A stretch of DNA of 36,398 bases from Limosilactobacillus sp. (GTDB lineage Bacteria > Bacillota > Bacilli > Lactobacillales > Lactobacillaceae), in the NCBI RefSeq assembly GCF_022651205.1, contig NZ_JALCQI010000013.1, positions 1 through 36,398 on the forward strand, written 5' to 3'. The notes beneath the pieces are model-generated. The model was given only the letters and a program-made list of their open reading frames with translations. It did no database searches and was not told the DNA's origin. Positions 15,921 to 23,583 of the stretch are shown one piece after another (within the stretch, counting starts at the first letter, position 1; every line of letters starts with the position of its first letter). A program made the translations under genes and the position numbers.

Positions 15921-16571
15921 GTGTTGAAATATTTTACTAAATTACGTCAAGTTGTAATGGAAATGGAGAAAGAAGAAGTTGTTATTTATCCTTGCTACGT
16001 TAGTTATAAAAGTACGAAGTATATTGTATTGATTGAGCGAATTCTTGACGATACAAATAATTCCGATATTGCAAAACTAATTTTTATGGATGCAGATAAT
16101 TTATCTGATAAGCTAGCAGTTATGGTAAATGATTATAGTTTTTCTTCAGCTACTACTAAGGAGATCAGAATATTTTTTAATATTCCATATGAGGATGGTA
16201 AACTTGGTACGCTTTTTCAGAATCTTTATATGAGTTTAAGCAGTCAATTTCCAAACCACTATTTTCCAAACTATAAGAACCAAAAGTCACTTCGACAAAT
16301 TGTTCTTGATGAAATTGGTAGCAATTCTCCTGCTAATGCTGACAAAAAGTACTGTCATCATATTAAACGCCTTGGTGTAACTTCAAACGGTAAGCATATG
16401 AGGAGAAGTGCTTATAACAGTCAAAAAACTCAACTACTCCGTCCATCTCTATTCAATTATTTTTGTAAAGATAAATCGTTGAGTTTCTGTTTTTATGATG
16501 ACCCAAATATGGAGCGAAACGATACGCAAATTATTAATTATTTTTCTAGTAACAAGGGAATTAATGTGTAA
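15921..16571 (+). CDS. Third gene of the toxin-antitoxin operon, unrecognised (possibly DUF6037-like)
   Basis: A 216-aa protein starting 27 bases after the antitoxin stop. GTG 15921 is chosen because AGGA ends about seven bases upstream; TTG codons at 15918 and 15924 are alternatives. It has no signal or membrane segment. An N-terminal half of helix then strands (Y-P-C-Y-V-S-Y-K-S-T-K-Y-I-V-L-I-E) is followed by a basic C-terminal half with a notable block Y-C-H-H-I-K-R, R-R-S-A-Y-N-S-Q-K-T-Q-L-L-R-P-S-L-F and L-S-F-C-F-Y-D-D-P. The block of Arg, Asn and Lys suggests a ligand- or nucleic-acid-binding site. From memory it resembles proteins called DUF6037, but this is unverified. No promoter or terminator is seen before it, so it is probably cotranscribed with the toxin and antitoxin. 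Confidence 0.75.
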   Translation: MLKYFTKLRQVVMEMEKEEVVIYPCYVSYKSTKYIVLIERILDDTNNSDIAKLIFMDADNLSDKLAVMVNDYSFSSATTKEIRIFFNIPYEDGKLGTLFQNLYMSLSSQFPNHYFPNYKNQKSLRQIVLDEIGSNSPANADKKYCHHIKRLGVTSNGKHMRRSAYNSQKTQLLRPSLFNYFCKDKSLSFCFYDDPNMERNDTQIINYFSSNKGINV

Positions 16572-16759
16572 TACTTAGTATTAATTAAGATAGCTTAAAT
16601 GTTATATTTAGTAGTAAATTATTTACAACTAATATATTGTCACATCAGCTTTTGACCATAGTTTCTGAATACACTTTTAACACGTTTAGAGTCTAATACT
16701 GTCATACCAATACCTCAGCTAATACAAAACAGCGACTCTAGTCAGCATTTATAACCATG

Positions 16760-16806
16760 AAAAGGCCTGTAATAGCAATAATCAACGTTGCTATTACAGG
16801 CCTTTT
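16760..16806 (+). terminator. Very strong terminator hairpin with a 19-bp perfect stem
   Basis: Bases 16760-16778 (AAAAGGCCTGTAATAGCAA) pair perfectly with 16788-16806, with a 9-base loop and a T-rich tail. It probably ends the toxin-antitoxin operon. The CCTGTAATA core is shared with the orphan hairpin at 14437-14478. Confidence 0.85.
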
Positions 16807-16818
16807 GTATACTATTTT

Positions 16819-16847
16819 TTGTATCTCCCCACCGTCTATATTAAAAT
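16819..16847 (+). promoter_or_regulatory. Promoter of the LtaS-like gene
   Basis: TTGTAT (16819-16824), a 17-base spacer and TAAAAT (16842-16847), 30 bases before the ATG. Confidence 0.65.
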
Positions 16848-16877
16848 AGGAAAGATATTATTTTAGGGGAGAAAATC

Positions 16878-19802
16878 ATGCATCGATTAAAAAGTAATCT
16901 AGTTTGGGTTGCGCTGATGTTCTGGGTTGGAATTGCTCAGGTATATTGGCAACTTGGACCACATATAGCAAGTTACAGTAATGCCAGTCTTCACACCAGT
17001 GCGTATGAAGTCTTAAAAGGCTTAACATTGCTTGGCTCTGATATTCTGATTTTACTGTTAGGGTATTTCCTATCACAAAGGAGTCATCGTGAATCGACAA
17101 TCATTAAAGCATGGCTGAACGCTTTAGTCCTGGGTGTCCTGGCTAGTGTATTAGTGGCACTTAGCACCAACCAGCTTGCAAAGGTCACAGTCTTTCATAT
17201 CGACTTCTTCAATGCAACTTTTCCGTTATTGCGGAATACCTATCCACTGATTTTCGGAAGCTTACTGGGACTAATTCTGACTGCAGTAATTAATGATCAA
17301 AAATTCATTTGGCGTCGATCGGCTTTGATTAGTATTTGGCTTCTCATAATTGTCCCACTCTTTTGGACACCAAATATTTGGGGATGGACGAGTAACCATT
17401 TAACATTATTTTATGCGTTACTGTTTGTCCTTGGTGCCAATGTTAAGCAGGGAAGTTATCATCGAAAATGGCTTCTTATTACTGGCTTAGGATTACTGAT
17501 CACAGTTGTCCTTCAAGGGATCATGCCATTCATGAGTATTGATGGGCGAACAACAAGTCGCTTCACCACACCAACCAATATTTTCACCGTTTTAGCTGCT
17601 TATGGAATTGTCAAAATTACGGTGAATCACTTAGAACAGCCAAATTGGCGATCGTTATATTCCTACTTAACGTTAATTGAGAATACGGCATTACTGGCAA
17701 GTGTCCAACTCATCGTGAAACTTCACAACGCTTATGGCAGCTTGAAGGAGGGAATAATTACAATTATTTTTCTCCTTTTTTCCTTAGCATGTTCCTACGT
17801 TTGGTGTAGATTATCAACGGGTAATTTTGCTAAGCGACACCTTCAGCGAATTGATCGGTTCACTGGTCAATCCGCTGACGAACAGCTTCAATTAATAAAA
17901 CAGCGGCTTAATTCCTGGATGCCAAACATTATTCTGGGGTTTATCTCCTACCTAATCGCAGCTCTTTCGATGCTATTAATGAATGACGGCTTTTCTGTAA
18001 GTCCGAACGTTGATGCAACCTACAATATTTTTGCCTACACTTTTGGTCAACGGGAGCTACTATTACTCTTTACGGCATTCTTGATCTTCGCGGTCATTAA
18101 GTTTATCCAGGCATTGACCAATCGCTATTGGATCGGGTTGATTAGTGTTATTGCAATCAGTGCAGTTTTTGTTGTGGCTAATCATGAAAAAAATGTTGCT
18201 CGAAACGAACCAATCCTTCCTGCAGATCTTGCGATGGTGCGGGTCGCTAAAAACTTGTTTGGCATGGTTGATGGTATAGTTTGGATAGTTGCCCTGGTAA
18301 CCTTAATGATCCTGATTGCGGTAACTGTTTGGCTAGAAAAGACTCATCCCCTAAGAAACGCAGTGGGGGGGGTAACACAACGGTTGCTATTTGTTCTCCT
18401 GGCCCCATGCTTATTTGCGACAGCATTTTTGTGGAATCATCAGAATACACCCTTTAATAATCTGATGACTTCCATTGATGATCAGCCAATGTTTTATAAC
18501 CAATTAAGTGGGGCAAGAATCAATGGTCCACTACTTCAATTCATGAACAACATTGACGTTACCGTAATGGCTAAGCCAACTGGATATTCTCGACAGAAAA
18601 TGGCTGCAATTGTCCGCAAGTACCATTTGGATGCTCAGCAAATTAACCGTCAGCGAACTAATTCATTTAGTAAGCAAACCATTATTTTCAATTTGAGTGA
18701 AAGCTTTGCTAATCCACAACGGGTTCCCGGGGTGCAATTGAAGAACAATCCCGTACCGTACATTACTAAACTCAGTAAACAAAATACTGGTGGCTTAATG
18801 ATCAGTTCAGGGTATGGTGGTGGAACAGCCAACATGGAATATATGGCATTGACCGGGTTCGCGTTAACTAATTTTTCGCCGACCCTGCCAACACCGTATA
18901 CCCAATTGGTTAATAATTTGAAAAACAATCCATCAATCGCTCAGCAATTTAAGTCTGCAATTGCAATCCATCCCTACAACGGTGCATTTTATAACCGAAC
19001 GGAGGTTTACCGAAAGTTTGGCATTGATCGCTTTCTTTATCTGGGAAGTAAGTACCCAATTCGTCATCAGAAAAAGATTGATCGTAGTCCATACTTTTCC
19101 GATCAAACTTCCTACCAAAATGTGTTAGATCAATTAATGAATTATCATGGTGGCCGGTTCATTAACCTGGTAACGATGCAGAACCACTTCCCGTATAATC
19201 AACATTATTATAATGAGATTAGTAAATATCAGGCGACAAAAGTTTCTGCCGGTACTGATAAGTCGTCAGTAAATGATTTTACCACTGGGATCCACCATAC
19301 TGATGAAGCAATGAAACAATTCATTACGGCAATTGACAAAATTGAAAGGCCAATTACGGTTGTCTTTTATGGGGATCACTTACCAGGAATCTATGGCAAT
19401 GAGATGACCAAGGATGGCCTTAAACTCCATGAAACAGATTATTTCATTTACTCTAATCGGTATGCGCGAGAACATGGCGCACGGAACTTTAAGCAGAAGA
19501 CAGCTTACGTTGCGCCAAACGACTTTATTGCAATGGCAGCTAAGCAAACCAACTCTAAGGTGGACTGGTATCAGGCCTTGCTGACACGGGTTTACGAACA
19601 GCTGCCGGTGATTACCGAGGATGTTCAGGCAAGCGGTAATGTGAATGCCTACAATAGTAACAGTCGCTTTATTACGCAAAAAGGTAAGATCCTTAAAGAA
19701 AACCAGCTAACGAAAAAGCAAAAAGCGCTACTTCATGATTACCGTCTTGTTCAGTACGATGTCACGGCAGGTAAGCACTATGTTGTTAAAACGATGAAGT
19801 AA
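16878..19802 (+). CDS. Large LTA-synthase-like phosphoglycerol transferase with acyltransferase-like membrane half
   Basis: A 974-aa membrane protein, much longer than ordinary LtaS (~650 aa). Residues ~1-560 hold many membrane helices. The first ~250 residues resemble the membrane domain of acyltransferase-3 proteins (L-G-Y-F-L-S-Q-R-S, F-T-T-P-T-N-I-F-T-V-L-A-A-Y), but the usual histidine of the first helix is not seen. From ~605 an extracellular sulfatase-fold domain follows: N-L-S-E-S-F-A-N-P, G-G-G-T-A-N-M-E-Y with Thr650 in the nucleophile position, T-M-Q-N-H-F-P-Y, and metal-binding Asp833-His834 in V-V-F-Y-G-D-H-L-P-G. LtaS-family enzymes transfer glycerol phosphate from phosphatidylglycerol to lipoteichoic acid or glycan acceptors. 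Start ATG follows GGGGAG. Which polymer it modifies is unknown. Confidence 0.85.
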   Translation: MHRLKSNLVWVALMFWVGIAQVYWQLGPHIASYSNASLHTSAYEVLKGLTLLGSDILILLLGYFLSQRSHRESTIIKAWLNALVLGVLASVLVALSTNQLAKVTVFHIDFFNATFPLLRNTYPLIFGSLLGLILTAVINDQKFIWRRSALISIWLLIIVPLFWTPNIWGWTSNHLTLFYALLFVLGANVKQGSYHRKWLLITGLGLLITVVLQGIMPFMSIDGRTTSRFTTPTNIFTVLAAYGIVKITVNHLEQPNWRSLYSYLTLIENTALLASVQLIVKLHNAYGSLKEGIITIIFLLFSLACSYVWCRLSTGNFAKRHLQRIDRFTGQSADEQLQLIKQRLNSWMPNIILGFISYLIAALSMLLMNDGFSVSPNVDATYNIFAYTFGQRELLLLFTAFLIFAVIKFIQALTNRYWIGLISVIAISAVFVVANHEKNVARNEPILPADLAMVRVAKNLFGMVDGIVWIVALVTLMILIAVTVWLEKTHPLRNAVGGVTQRLLFVLLAPCLFATAFLWNHQNTPFNNLMTSIDDQPMFYNQLSGARINGPLLQFMNNIDVTVMAKPTGYSRQKMAAIVRKYHLDAQQINRQRTNSFSKQTIIFNLSESFANPQRVPGVQLKNNPVPYITKLSKQNTGGLMISSGYGGGTANMEYMALTGFALTNFSPTLPTPYTQLVNNLKNNPSIAQQFKSAIAIHPYNGAFYNRTEVYRKFGIDRFLYLGSKYPIRHQKKIDRSPYFSDQTSYQNVLDQLMNYHGGRFINLVTMQNHFPYNQHYYNEISKYQATKVSAGTDKSSVNDFTTGIHHTDEAMKQFITAIDKIERPITVVFYGDHLPGIYGNEMTKDGLKLHETDYFIYSNRYAREHGARNFKQKTAYVAPNDFIAMAAKQTNSKVDWYQALLTRVYEQLPVITEDVQASGNVNAYNSNSRFITQKGKILKENQLTKKQKALLHDYRLVQYDVTAGKHYVVKTMK

Positions 19803-19868
19803 GTAGTACTACAGATACGAATTTCAAGGTTAAGATTGCTAATAGAAAGGAATGAATTATTTTTCTCA

Positions 19869-19909
19869 TTTACAATCAAACATCCTTAGTGTATGGTAGA
19901 AGGGATGTT
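19869..19909 (+). promoter_or_regulatory. Candidate promoter overlapped by an inverted repeat, upstream of the AI-2E gene
   Basis: TTTACA (19869-19874), a 17-base spacer and TATGGT (19892-19897). The inverted repeat AACATCC (19879-19885)/GGATGTT (19903-19909) spans the -10, and could be an operator or an RNA stem. A terminator follows at once, so an attenuation arrangement is possible. Confidence 0.4.
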
Positions 19910-19911
19910 GT

Positions 19912-19939
19912 GGCACCTGCTTTTACGAGGTGTCCTTTT
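19912..19939 (+). terminator. Terminator hairpin between the LtaS-like and AI-2E genes
   Basis: GGCACCT (19912-19918) pairs with AGGTGTC (19928-19934) followed by CTTTT. It is either the terminator of the LtaS-like gene or an attenuator of the next gene, which starts 27 bases later. Confidence 0.6.
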
Positions 19940-19965
19940 ATTTTGTAAATGTTAGGATTATTATA

Positions 19966-21084
19966 ATGAATCGAGAAAAATTTTATCATTGGCTGTTTTG
20001 GCCGATTGTTTTTTTGACAATTGCGACACTAATATTTGTTTGTACCAAAATTCAGTTTATTTTTAAGCCATTTTGGACATTCCTATCAGTAGTTTTTGTC
20101 CCATTGCTGCTGTCGGGATTCTTATATTACATGTTGAACCCAATTCTGAATTTGATCATGAAGATCAGGATCGGTAAATTCCGGATAAATCGTGGCGTGG
20201 CTAGTTTACTAATTGTTGTCCTGCTAATACTAATTATCATTTGGGGAATTTCGGCATTAATTCCACCAGTAGTAAAGGAAATTAGCCAATTAGTTAATCA
20301 CTTGCCGCAAACAGTTAATGGGCTGCAGAGTTTAATGAACGATACGATTAAGCATTCGCCGTTGAAACACGTGGATCTTAATGCATACTACCGTCAGTTT
20401 GATCATCAATTAGCCGCTTATGCACAAAAGATCTTGAAGGGGCTCTCTGAACGGGTTGGCGACATTATTGGAATGGTTACTAACATTACCGTTGTTACCA
20501 TTACAGTTCCGGTGATGCTCTTTTACATGTTAAAGGATGGCTCAAAATTGGTTCCTGCCATTCAAAAGTGGCTTTCACCACACCACGCTAAGGAAGTTAA
20601 CCAGTTGCTTGGCAAGATGAACAACACCTTGTCTTCATACATTGCCGGACAAGTGATTGAATGTCTCTTCGTTGGTGTCTTTACTTCAATTGGTTACCTA
20701 ATTATCCACGAACCACTGGCACTTGTCCTTGGGATTGTCGCTGGTTTGTGCAACATTATCCCCTATGTTGGTCCATACATCGGGATCGCCCCGGCACTAT
20801 TTGTTTCTTTGACAATGGCACCGGATAAACTAATTTGGGTAATTGTCGTTGTCCTGATTGTTCAACAGATTGACGGTAACATTATTTATCCAAATATCAT
20901 CGGTAAAACCCTTAAAATTCATCCACTAACAATCATTGTTCTCTTGCTTGCTGCGGGGCACATTGCTGGGATTGCCGGAATGATTCTTTGTATCCCATTC
21001 TATGCTGTTCTTAAGACTGTGGTTGAATACATGTTTGATATTTATCGGATTGAGCATCCGGTGAAGGATGAACAGGGAGAATAA
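19966..21084 (+). CDS. AI-2E family transporter (TqsA/PerM/YtvI-like membrane protein)
   Basis: A 372-aa polytopic membrane protein. ATG 19966 with a weak TTAGGA site is preferred over an upstream in-frame start at 19930 that lies inside the terminator. It has the AI-2E (PF01594) plan: two N-terminal helices, a third (L-L-I-V-V-L-L-I-L-I-I-I-W-G), a soluble amphipathic region (residues ~100-170, P-P-V-V-K-E-I-S-Q-L-V-N-H-L-P), then a C-terminal helix bundle with the conserved P-Y-V-G-P-Y-I-G, Q-Q-I-D-G-N-I-I-Y-P-N-I-I-G and L-A-A-G-H-I-A-G-I-A-G-M. Members export small molecules or act as antiporters; quorum-signal transport is shown only for some, and the substrate here is unknown. Confidence 0.9.
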   Translation: MNREKFYHWLFWPIVFLTIATLIFVCTKIQFIFKPFWTFLSVVFVPLLLSGFLYYMLNPILNLIMKIRIGKFRINRGVASLLIVVLLILIIIWGISALIPPVVKEISQLVNHLPQTVNGLQSLMNDTIKHSPLKHVDLNAYYRQFDHQLAAYAQKILKGLSERVGDIIGMVTNITVVTITVPVMLFYMLKDGSKLVPAIQKWLSPHHAKEVNQLLGKMNNTLSSYIAGQVIECLFVGVFTSIGYLIIHEPLALVLGIVAGLCNIIPYVGPYIGIAPALFVSLTMAPDKLIWVIVVVLIVQQIDGNIIYPNIIGKTLKIHPLTIIVLLLAAGHIAGIAGMILCIPFYAVLKTVVEYMFDIYRIEHPVKDEQGE

Positions 21085-21114
21085 TAGCTTTTTGTAATGT
21101 TTTATTAATAGATC

Positions 21115-21162
21115 TTAAAAATCCTGGAGGGTACTTTATAATACGCCTACAGGATTTTTTAA
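21115..21162. terminator. Terminator after the AI-2E gene, bidirectional by structure
   Basis: TTAAAAATCCTG (21115-21126) pairs with CAGGATTTTTTAA (21150-21162). Before the IS insertion it would also have ended the small minus-strand gene now at 23314-23421. Confidence 0.85.
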
Positions 21163-21179
21163 GTTTTAAAGAATATAAA

Positions 21180-21184
21180 CTATT
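21180..21184. repeat. Left target-site duplication of the IS21 element (CTATT)
   Basis: CTATT precedes the left end TGTC; the same five bases follow the right end at 23314-23318. Confidence 0.8.
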
Positions 21185-21226
21185 TGTCCACACCGGTTAT
21201 AAAATGTTGGAAAACACCGATTTAAA
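21185..21226 (+). repeat. Left terminal region of the IS with two 24-bp-spaced binding repeats
   Basis: CACCGGTTATAAA begins at 21191 and CACCGATTTAAA at 21215, exactly 24 bases apart. Both match the repeats at the right end in inverted orientation. They are the expected transposase-binding sites of IS21 elements. Confidence 0.85.
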
Positions 21227-21250
21227 ATTGTCGATTTTCCAACATTTTTT
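21201..21250 (+). terminator. Terminator hairpin inside the left end of the IS
   Basis: AAAATGTTGGAAAA (21201-21214) pairs perfectly with TTTTCCAACATTTT (21235-21248), then Ts. It lies between the IS edge and istA, and would stop transcription entering from outside, limiting transposase expression. Confidence 0.8.
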
Positions 21251-21285
21251 TATACTTGTTTCATATTAAATCTGGAGGAATTTAT

Positions 21286-22497
21286 ATGAGACAAGATATT
21301 CGACAGGAGTTGAGAAAATATCAAATGGATAAAATTAAACCAAATTTCACTGAATTAGGTCGCCAATTAGGCTGTGATCCGAGGACTGCTAAAAAATATT
21401 ATTATTTGAAAGAAGATGGTTACGAAAACAAAAGAAAAAGACGTAAAAGTAAACTAGATCCCTATCGAAACATTATTGATGAAAAGGTTAAAAATTCTTG
21501 TTCAGCTACTTCAATTTTCTATTTTATTAAGGAAATGGGTTATACCGGCGGTATAAGTATATTGCGTGATTATTGTCATCAAATTAAAGTGAAAAAGCAC
21601 ACAACTCCGGTTGTAAGAATTCAGACTGCTCCAGGTCAATCTGCACAAGTTGATTGGAAAGAGGATTTTGTTCTACATACCCGAAAAGGTACTCCTATTA
21701 AGTTCTCAATTTTTCTTTATGTTCTTGGATATTCTAGGAAAAAGTATCTTAACTTTGTCTTTGATCGGAAACAAGATACCTTATTCTCCAGTTTAGTCGG
21801 AGCTTTTGAATTCATGAACGGAGTTCCTAAGGAAATTGTCTTCGACAATATGAAAACGGCTGTTGATCATGCTAGAAGTTCCTTTACTAAGGTTGTATGG
21901 AATGAGAAGTTACTGGAGTTTGCACGCACCGCTGGTTTCACACCTAAATCATGCAAACCATTCAGACCACAAACCAAAGGTAAAGTCGAATCGCTAGCTA
22001 GAACCATTGAACGATTAAGAGTCTATGATTATGAATTTGATAATGTAAATGACTTAGCACAGCTAATTCATAAGTTAAATGTGCAGCTTAATAATGAATT
22101 GAGTCAAGCAACTGGGGAGAAGCCCAACACTTTATGGACAAAAGAAAAAGAATATTTATCGCCTTTTGACAAGAATTTGCTTCTTTCAATAATTGATCGG
22201 GATCAAACTCGCAAAGTTTCCAATGAATCCATGATCACTTACAAGGGTAATAAATATTCTGTACCAGTTAAGTATATCGGAAAAGAAGTTACAGTCAATA
22301 TAACCGACTCACTACTTCTTGTATCATTTGATGGCCGTCTTCTGCGAAAGCATTCGCTTTCGAATCAGAAAATAAATTACCACCATGATGATCTACAAGA
22401 AATACTCGCCAATGGTGTATATCACGATCTCGCCGAAGAAGAATTGGAGAGACAGGTTCAACGTAATCTTACTATGTTTGACAATTTAAGAGGATAA
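21286..22497 (+). CDS. istA: IstA transposase of the IS21 family
   Basis: A 403-aa DDE transposase. ATG 21286 follows GGAGG by seven bases. An N-terminal HTH (F-T-E-L-G-R-Q-L-G-C-D-P-R-T-A-K-K) precedes the rve-type catalytic core with D in A-Q-V-D-W-K-E-D, D in I-V-F-D-N-M-K-T-A-V and E in K-G-K-V-E-S-L-A-R. The C-terminal beta-barrel (K-Y-S-V-P-V-K-Y-I-G) is typical. It binds the end repeats and joins DNA strands together with IstB. Full length with no frameshift. It is separated from istB by four bases, so the two are translated from one transcript. Confidence 0.96.
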   Translation: MRQDIRQELRKYQMDKIKPNFTELGRQLGCDPRTAKKYYYLKEDGYENKRKRRKSKLDPYRNIIDEKVKNSCSATSIFYFIKEMGYTGGISILRDYCHQIKVKKHTTPVVRIQTAPGQSAQVDWKEDFVLHTRKGTPIKFSIFLYVLGYSRKKYLNFVFDRKQDTLFSSLVGAFEFMNGVPKEIVFDNMKTAVDHARSSFTKVVWNEKLLEFARTAGFTPKSCKPFRPQTKGKVESLARTIERLRVYDYEFDNVNDLAQLIHKLNVQLNNELSQATGEKPNTLWTKEKEYLSPFDKNLLLSIIDRDQTRKVSNESMITYKGNKYSVPVKYIGKEVTVNITDSLLLVSFDGRLLRKHSLSNQKINYHHDDLQEILANGVYHDLAEEELERQVQRNLTMFDNLRG

Positions 22498-22501
22498 ATT
22501 A

Positions 22502-23260
22502 ATGACAGCTTATACAGAATTAGAAAATAATTTAGAAGCACTAAAACTAAATGCTATTAAAGAATATCTACCAAATTACCTTGAAGGAGACAAGCAACTC
22601 TCACTAGCTGAAATCCTTAAACAATTAACTGATAAAGAATTAAATTACCGTAAGCATCGCTCAGCACGTATGTCAATTCACACGGCGCATTTTCCCTATC
22701 AAAAAGAAATTAAAGATTTTGATTTTAATTTTCAACCTTCTGTTGATAAAGGGAAAATAACCAATTTAATGTCAATGGAATTTGTTGAGAATGCACGCAA
22801 TGTTTTATTTATTGGCAGTTCCGGTGTGGGGAAAACACATTTAGCTACTGGACTAGGAGTTGAAGCATGTAAAAATCATTTAAGTACTTATTTTGTTAAT
22901 TGTCATGAACTAATTGAAAGGCTGAAATTAGCCTATCAAGAGAATCGTCTTGAGCCGATGCTCAAGAACTATCTTCGTTATAAGCTTTTAATAATCGACG
23001 AAATCGGCTACTTACCAATTGATGATTTAGGATCTAACCTATTCTTTCAGCTAATTTCAAGGAGATATGAAAAAAAGTCAATCATTGTTACTACTAATAT
23101 TCCACTATCTAAATGGGGACAGACTTTCTCTAATCCTACTATTGCCAATGCCATTCTAGATAGATTAGTCCATCATTCAGAAATATTTAAAATTTCTGGC
23201 AAATCATATCGTATGAAAGATTACACGGAACAACATGCAAAGCAGCATTTAAACCGGTGA
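22502..23260 (+). CDS. istB: IstB AAA+ helper ATPase of the IS21 family
   Basis: A 252-aa DnaC/DnaA-like AAA+ ATPase. Walker A is G-S-S-G-V-G-K-T-H-L (residues ~101-110) and Walker B L-L-I-I-D-E-I-G-Y-L. An N-terminal helical part (L-K-L-N-A-I-K-E-Y-L) is the IstB_IS21 N-terminal domain. It assembles on target DNA and delivers it to IstA. The last codons and stop (T-T-T-A-A-A-C-C-G-G-T-G-A, 23248-23260) are themselves the innermost copy of the right-end binding repeat, so gene and terminal repeat overlap. Confidence 0.96.
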   Translation: MTAYTELENNLEALKLNAIKEYLPNYLEGDKQLSLAEILKQLTDKELNYRKHRSARMSIHTAHFPYQKEIKDFDFNFQPSVDKGKITNLMSMEFVENARNVLFIGSSGVGKTHLATGLGVEACKNHLSTYFVNCHELIERLKLAYQENRLEPMLKNYLRYKLLIIDEIGYLPIDDLGSNLFFQLISRRYEKKSIIVTTNIPLSKWGQTFSNPTIANAILDRLVHHSEIFKISGKSYRMKDYTEQHAKQHLNR

Positions 23261-23313
23261 AAAAGTACATTTTTAAACCGGTGATTTCTGACAATTTTAA
23301 ATCGGTGTTGACA
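23248..23313 (-). repeat. Right terminal region of the IS with three 24-bp-spaced binding repeats
   Basis: TTTAAACCGGTGA at 23248 and 23272 and TTTAAATCGGTGT at 23296 are spaced exactly 24 and 24 bases. They are the inverted counterparts of the left-end repeats. Confidence 0.9.
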
Positions 23314-23318
23314 CTATT
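23314..23318. repeat. Right target-site duplication of the IS21 element (CTATT)
   Basis: CTATT follows the right IS end directly and matches 21180-21184. Its complement, AATAG, contains the TAG stop of the small minus-strand gene. Confidence 0.8.
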
Positions 23319-23421
23319 TGTTTTGTACCGCTTGGACAGCCTGTTCAGCAGTTAAGTTAAATGACTTCATTAAGCGTTGTTTGATATCTTGATTATCAAG
23401 ACCAAGTTCTTTATTTTCCAT
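23314..23421 (-). CDS. Possible 35-aa protein whose stop abuts the IS
   Basis: On the minus strand ATG 23421 opens a 36-codon frame, M-E-N-K-E-L-G-L-D-N-Q-D-I-K-Q-R-L..., with an amphipathic-helix look (F-N-L-T-A-E-Q-A-V-Q-A-V-Q-N-K). It ends with TAG inside the IS target duplication. TATAAT (minus, at 23450-23455) precedes it, but no good ribosome site is seen. The IS did not change the protein but separates it from the terminator now at 21115-21162. I do not recognise it. It may be a genuine small protein or the remnant of a longer gene. Confidence 0.35.
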   Translation of the reverse strand: MENKELGLDNQDIKQRLMKSFNLTAEQAVQAVQNK

Positions 23422-23497
23422 TCAATTATATTCGGAAAGATTCCTATATATTATATAAAGAACGGCTAAAAATATAATTTAAACTATTTTTTATTTA

Positions 23498-23560
23498 AAC
23501 TTGCAAAAGTTTTAAGGATCCTATATAGTTAGTTACATAAGCAATTAACCATATAACTAA
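23498..23560 (+). promoter_or_regulatory. GntR-ABC operon promoter with two inverted repeats
   Basis: TTGCAA (23501-23506), a 17-base spacer and TATAGT (23524-23529) form a good promoter. AACTT-GCAA-AAGTT (23498-23511) overlaps the -35. TTAGTTA (23529-23535) pairs with TAACTAA (23554-23560) around the start point. Either could be the operator of the encoded GntR repressor. Confidence 0.7.
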
Positions 23561-23583
23561 TTGGCTGTTAAGGAGATGATCTT

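Larger units (their letters stand above)
16572..16877. other. 306-bp intergenic region: AT-rich spacer, inverted repeat, terminator and promoter
   Basis: No gene is visible. It contains an AT-rich stretch, an inverted repeat TAGAGTC (16687-16693)/GACTCTA (16734-16740), the long hairpin at 16760-16806 and the promoter at 16819-16847. Confidence 0.6.
21185..23313 (+). mobile_element. Complete IS21-family insertion sequence
   Basis: A 2129-bp element with istA and istB genes. Ends are TGTCCACACCG at the left and, read inward from the right, TGTCAACACCG. A direct repeat CTATT flanks it (21180-21184 and 23314-23318), as expected of a target duplication. Both genes are intact, so it may be active. 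Confidence 0.95.

Noticed and set aside
16682-16732. A stretch beginning GTTTAGAGTC and ending ACAAAAC that recalls type II CRISPR repeats or tracrRNA
   Set aside because: It occurs once, has no spacers or second repeat, and no cas gene is in the window.
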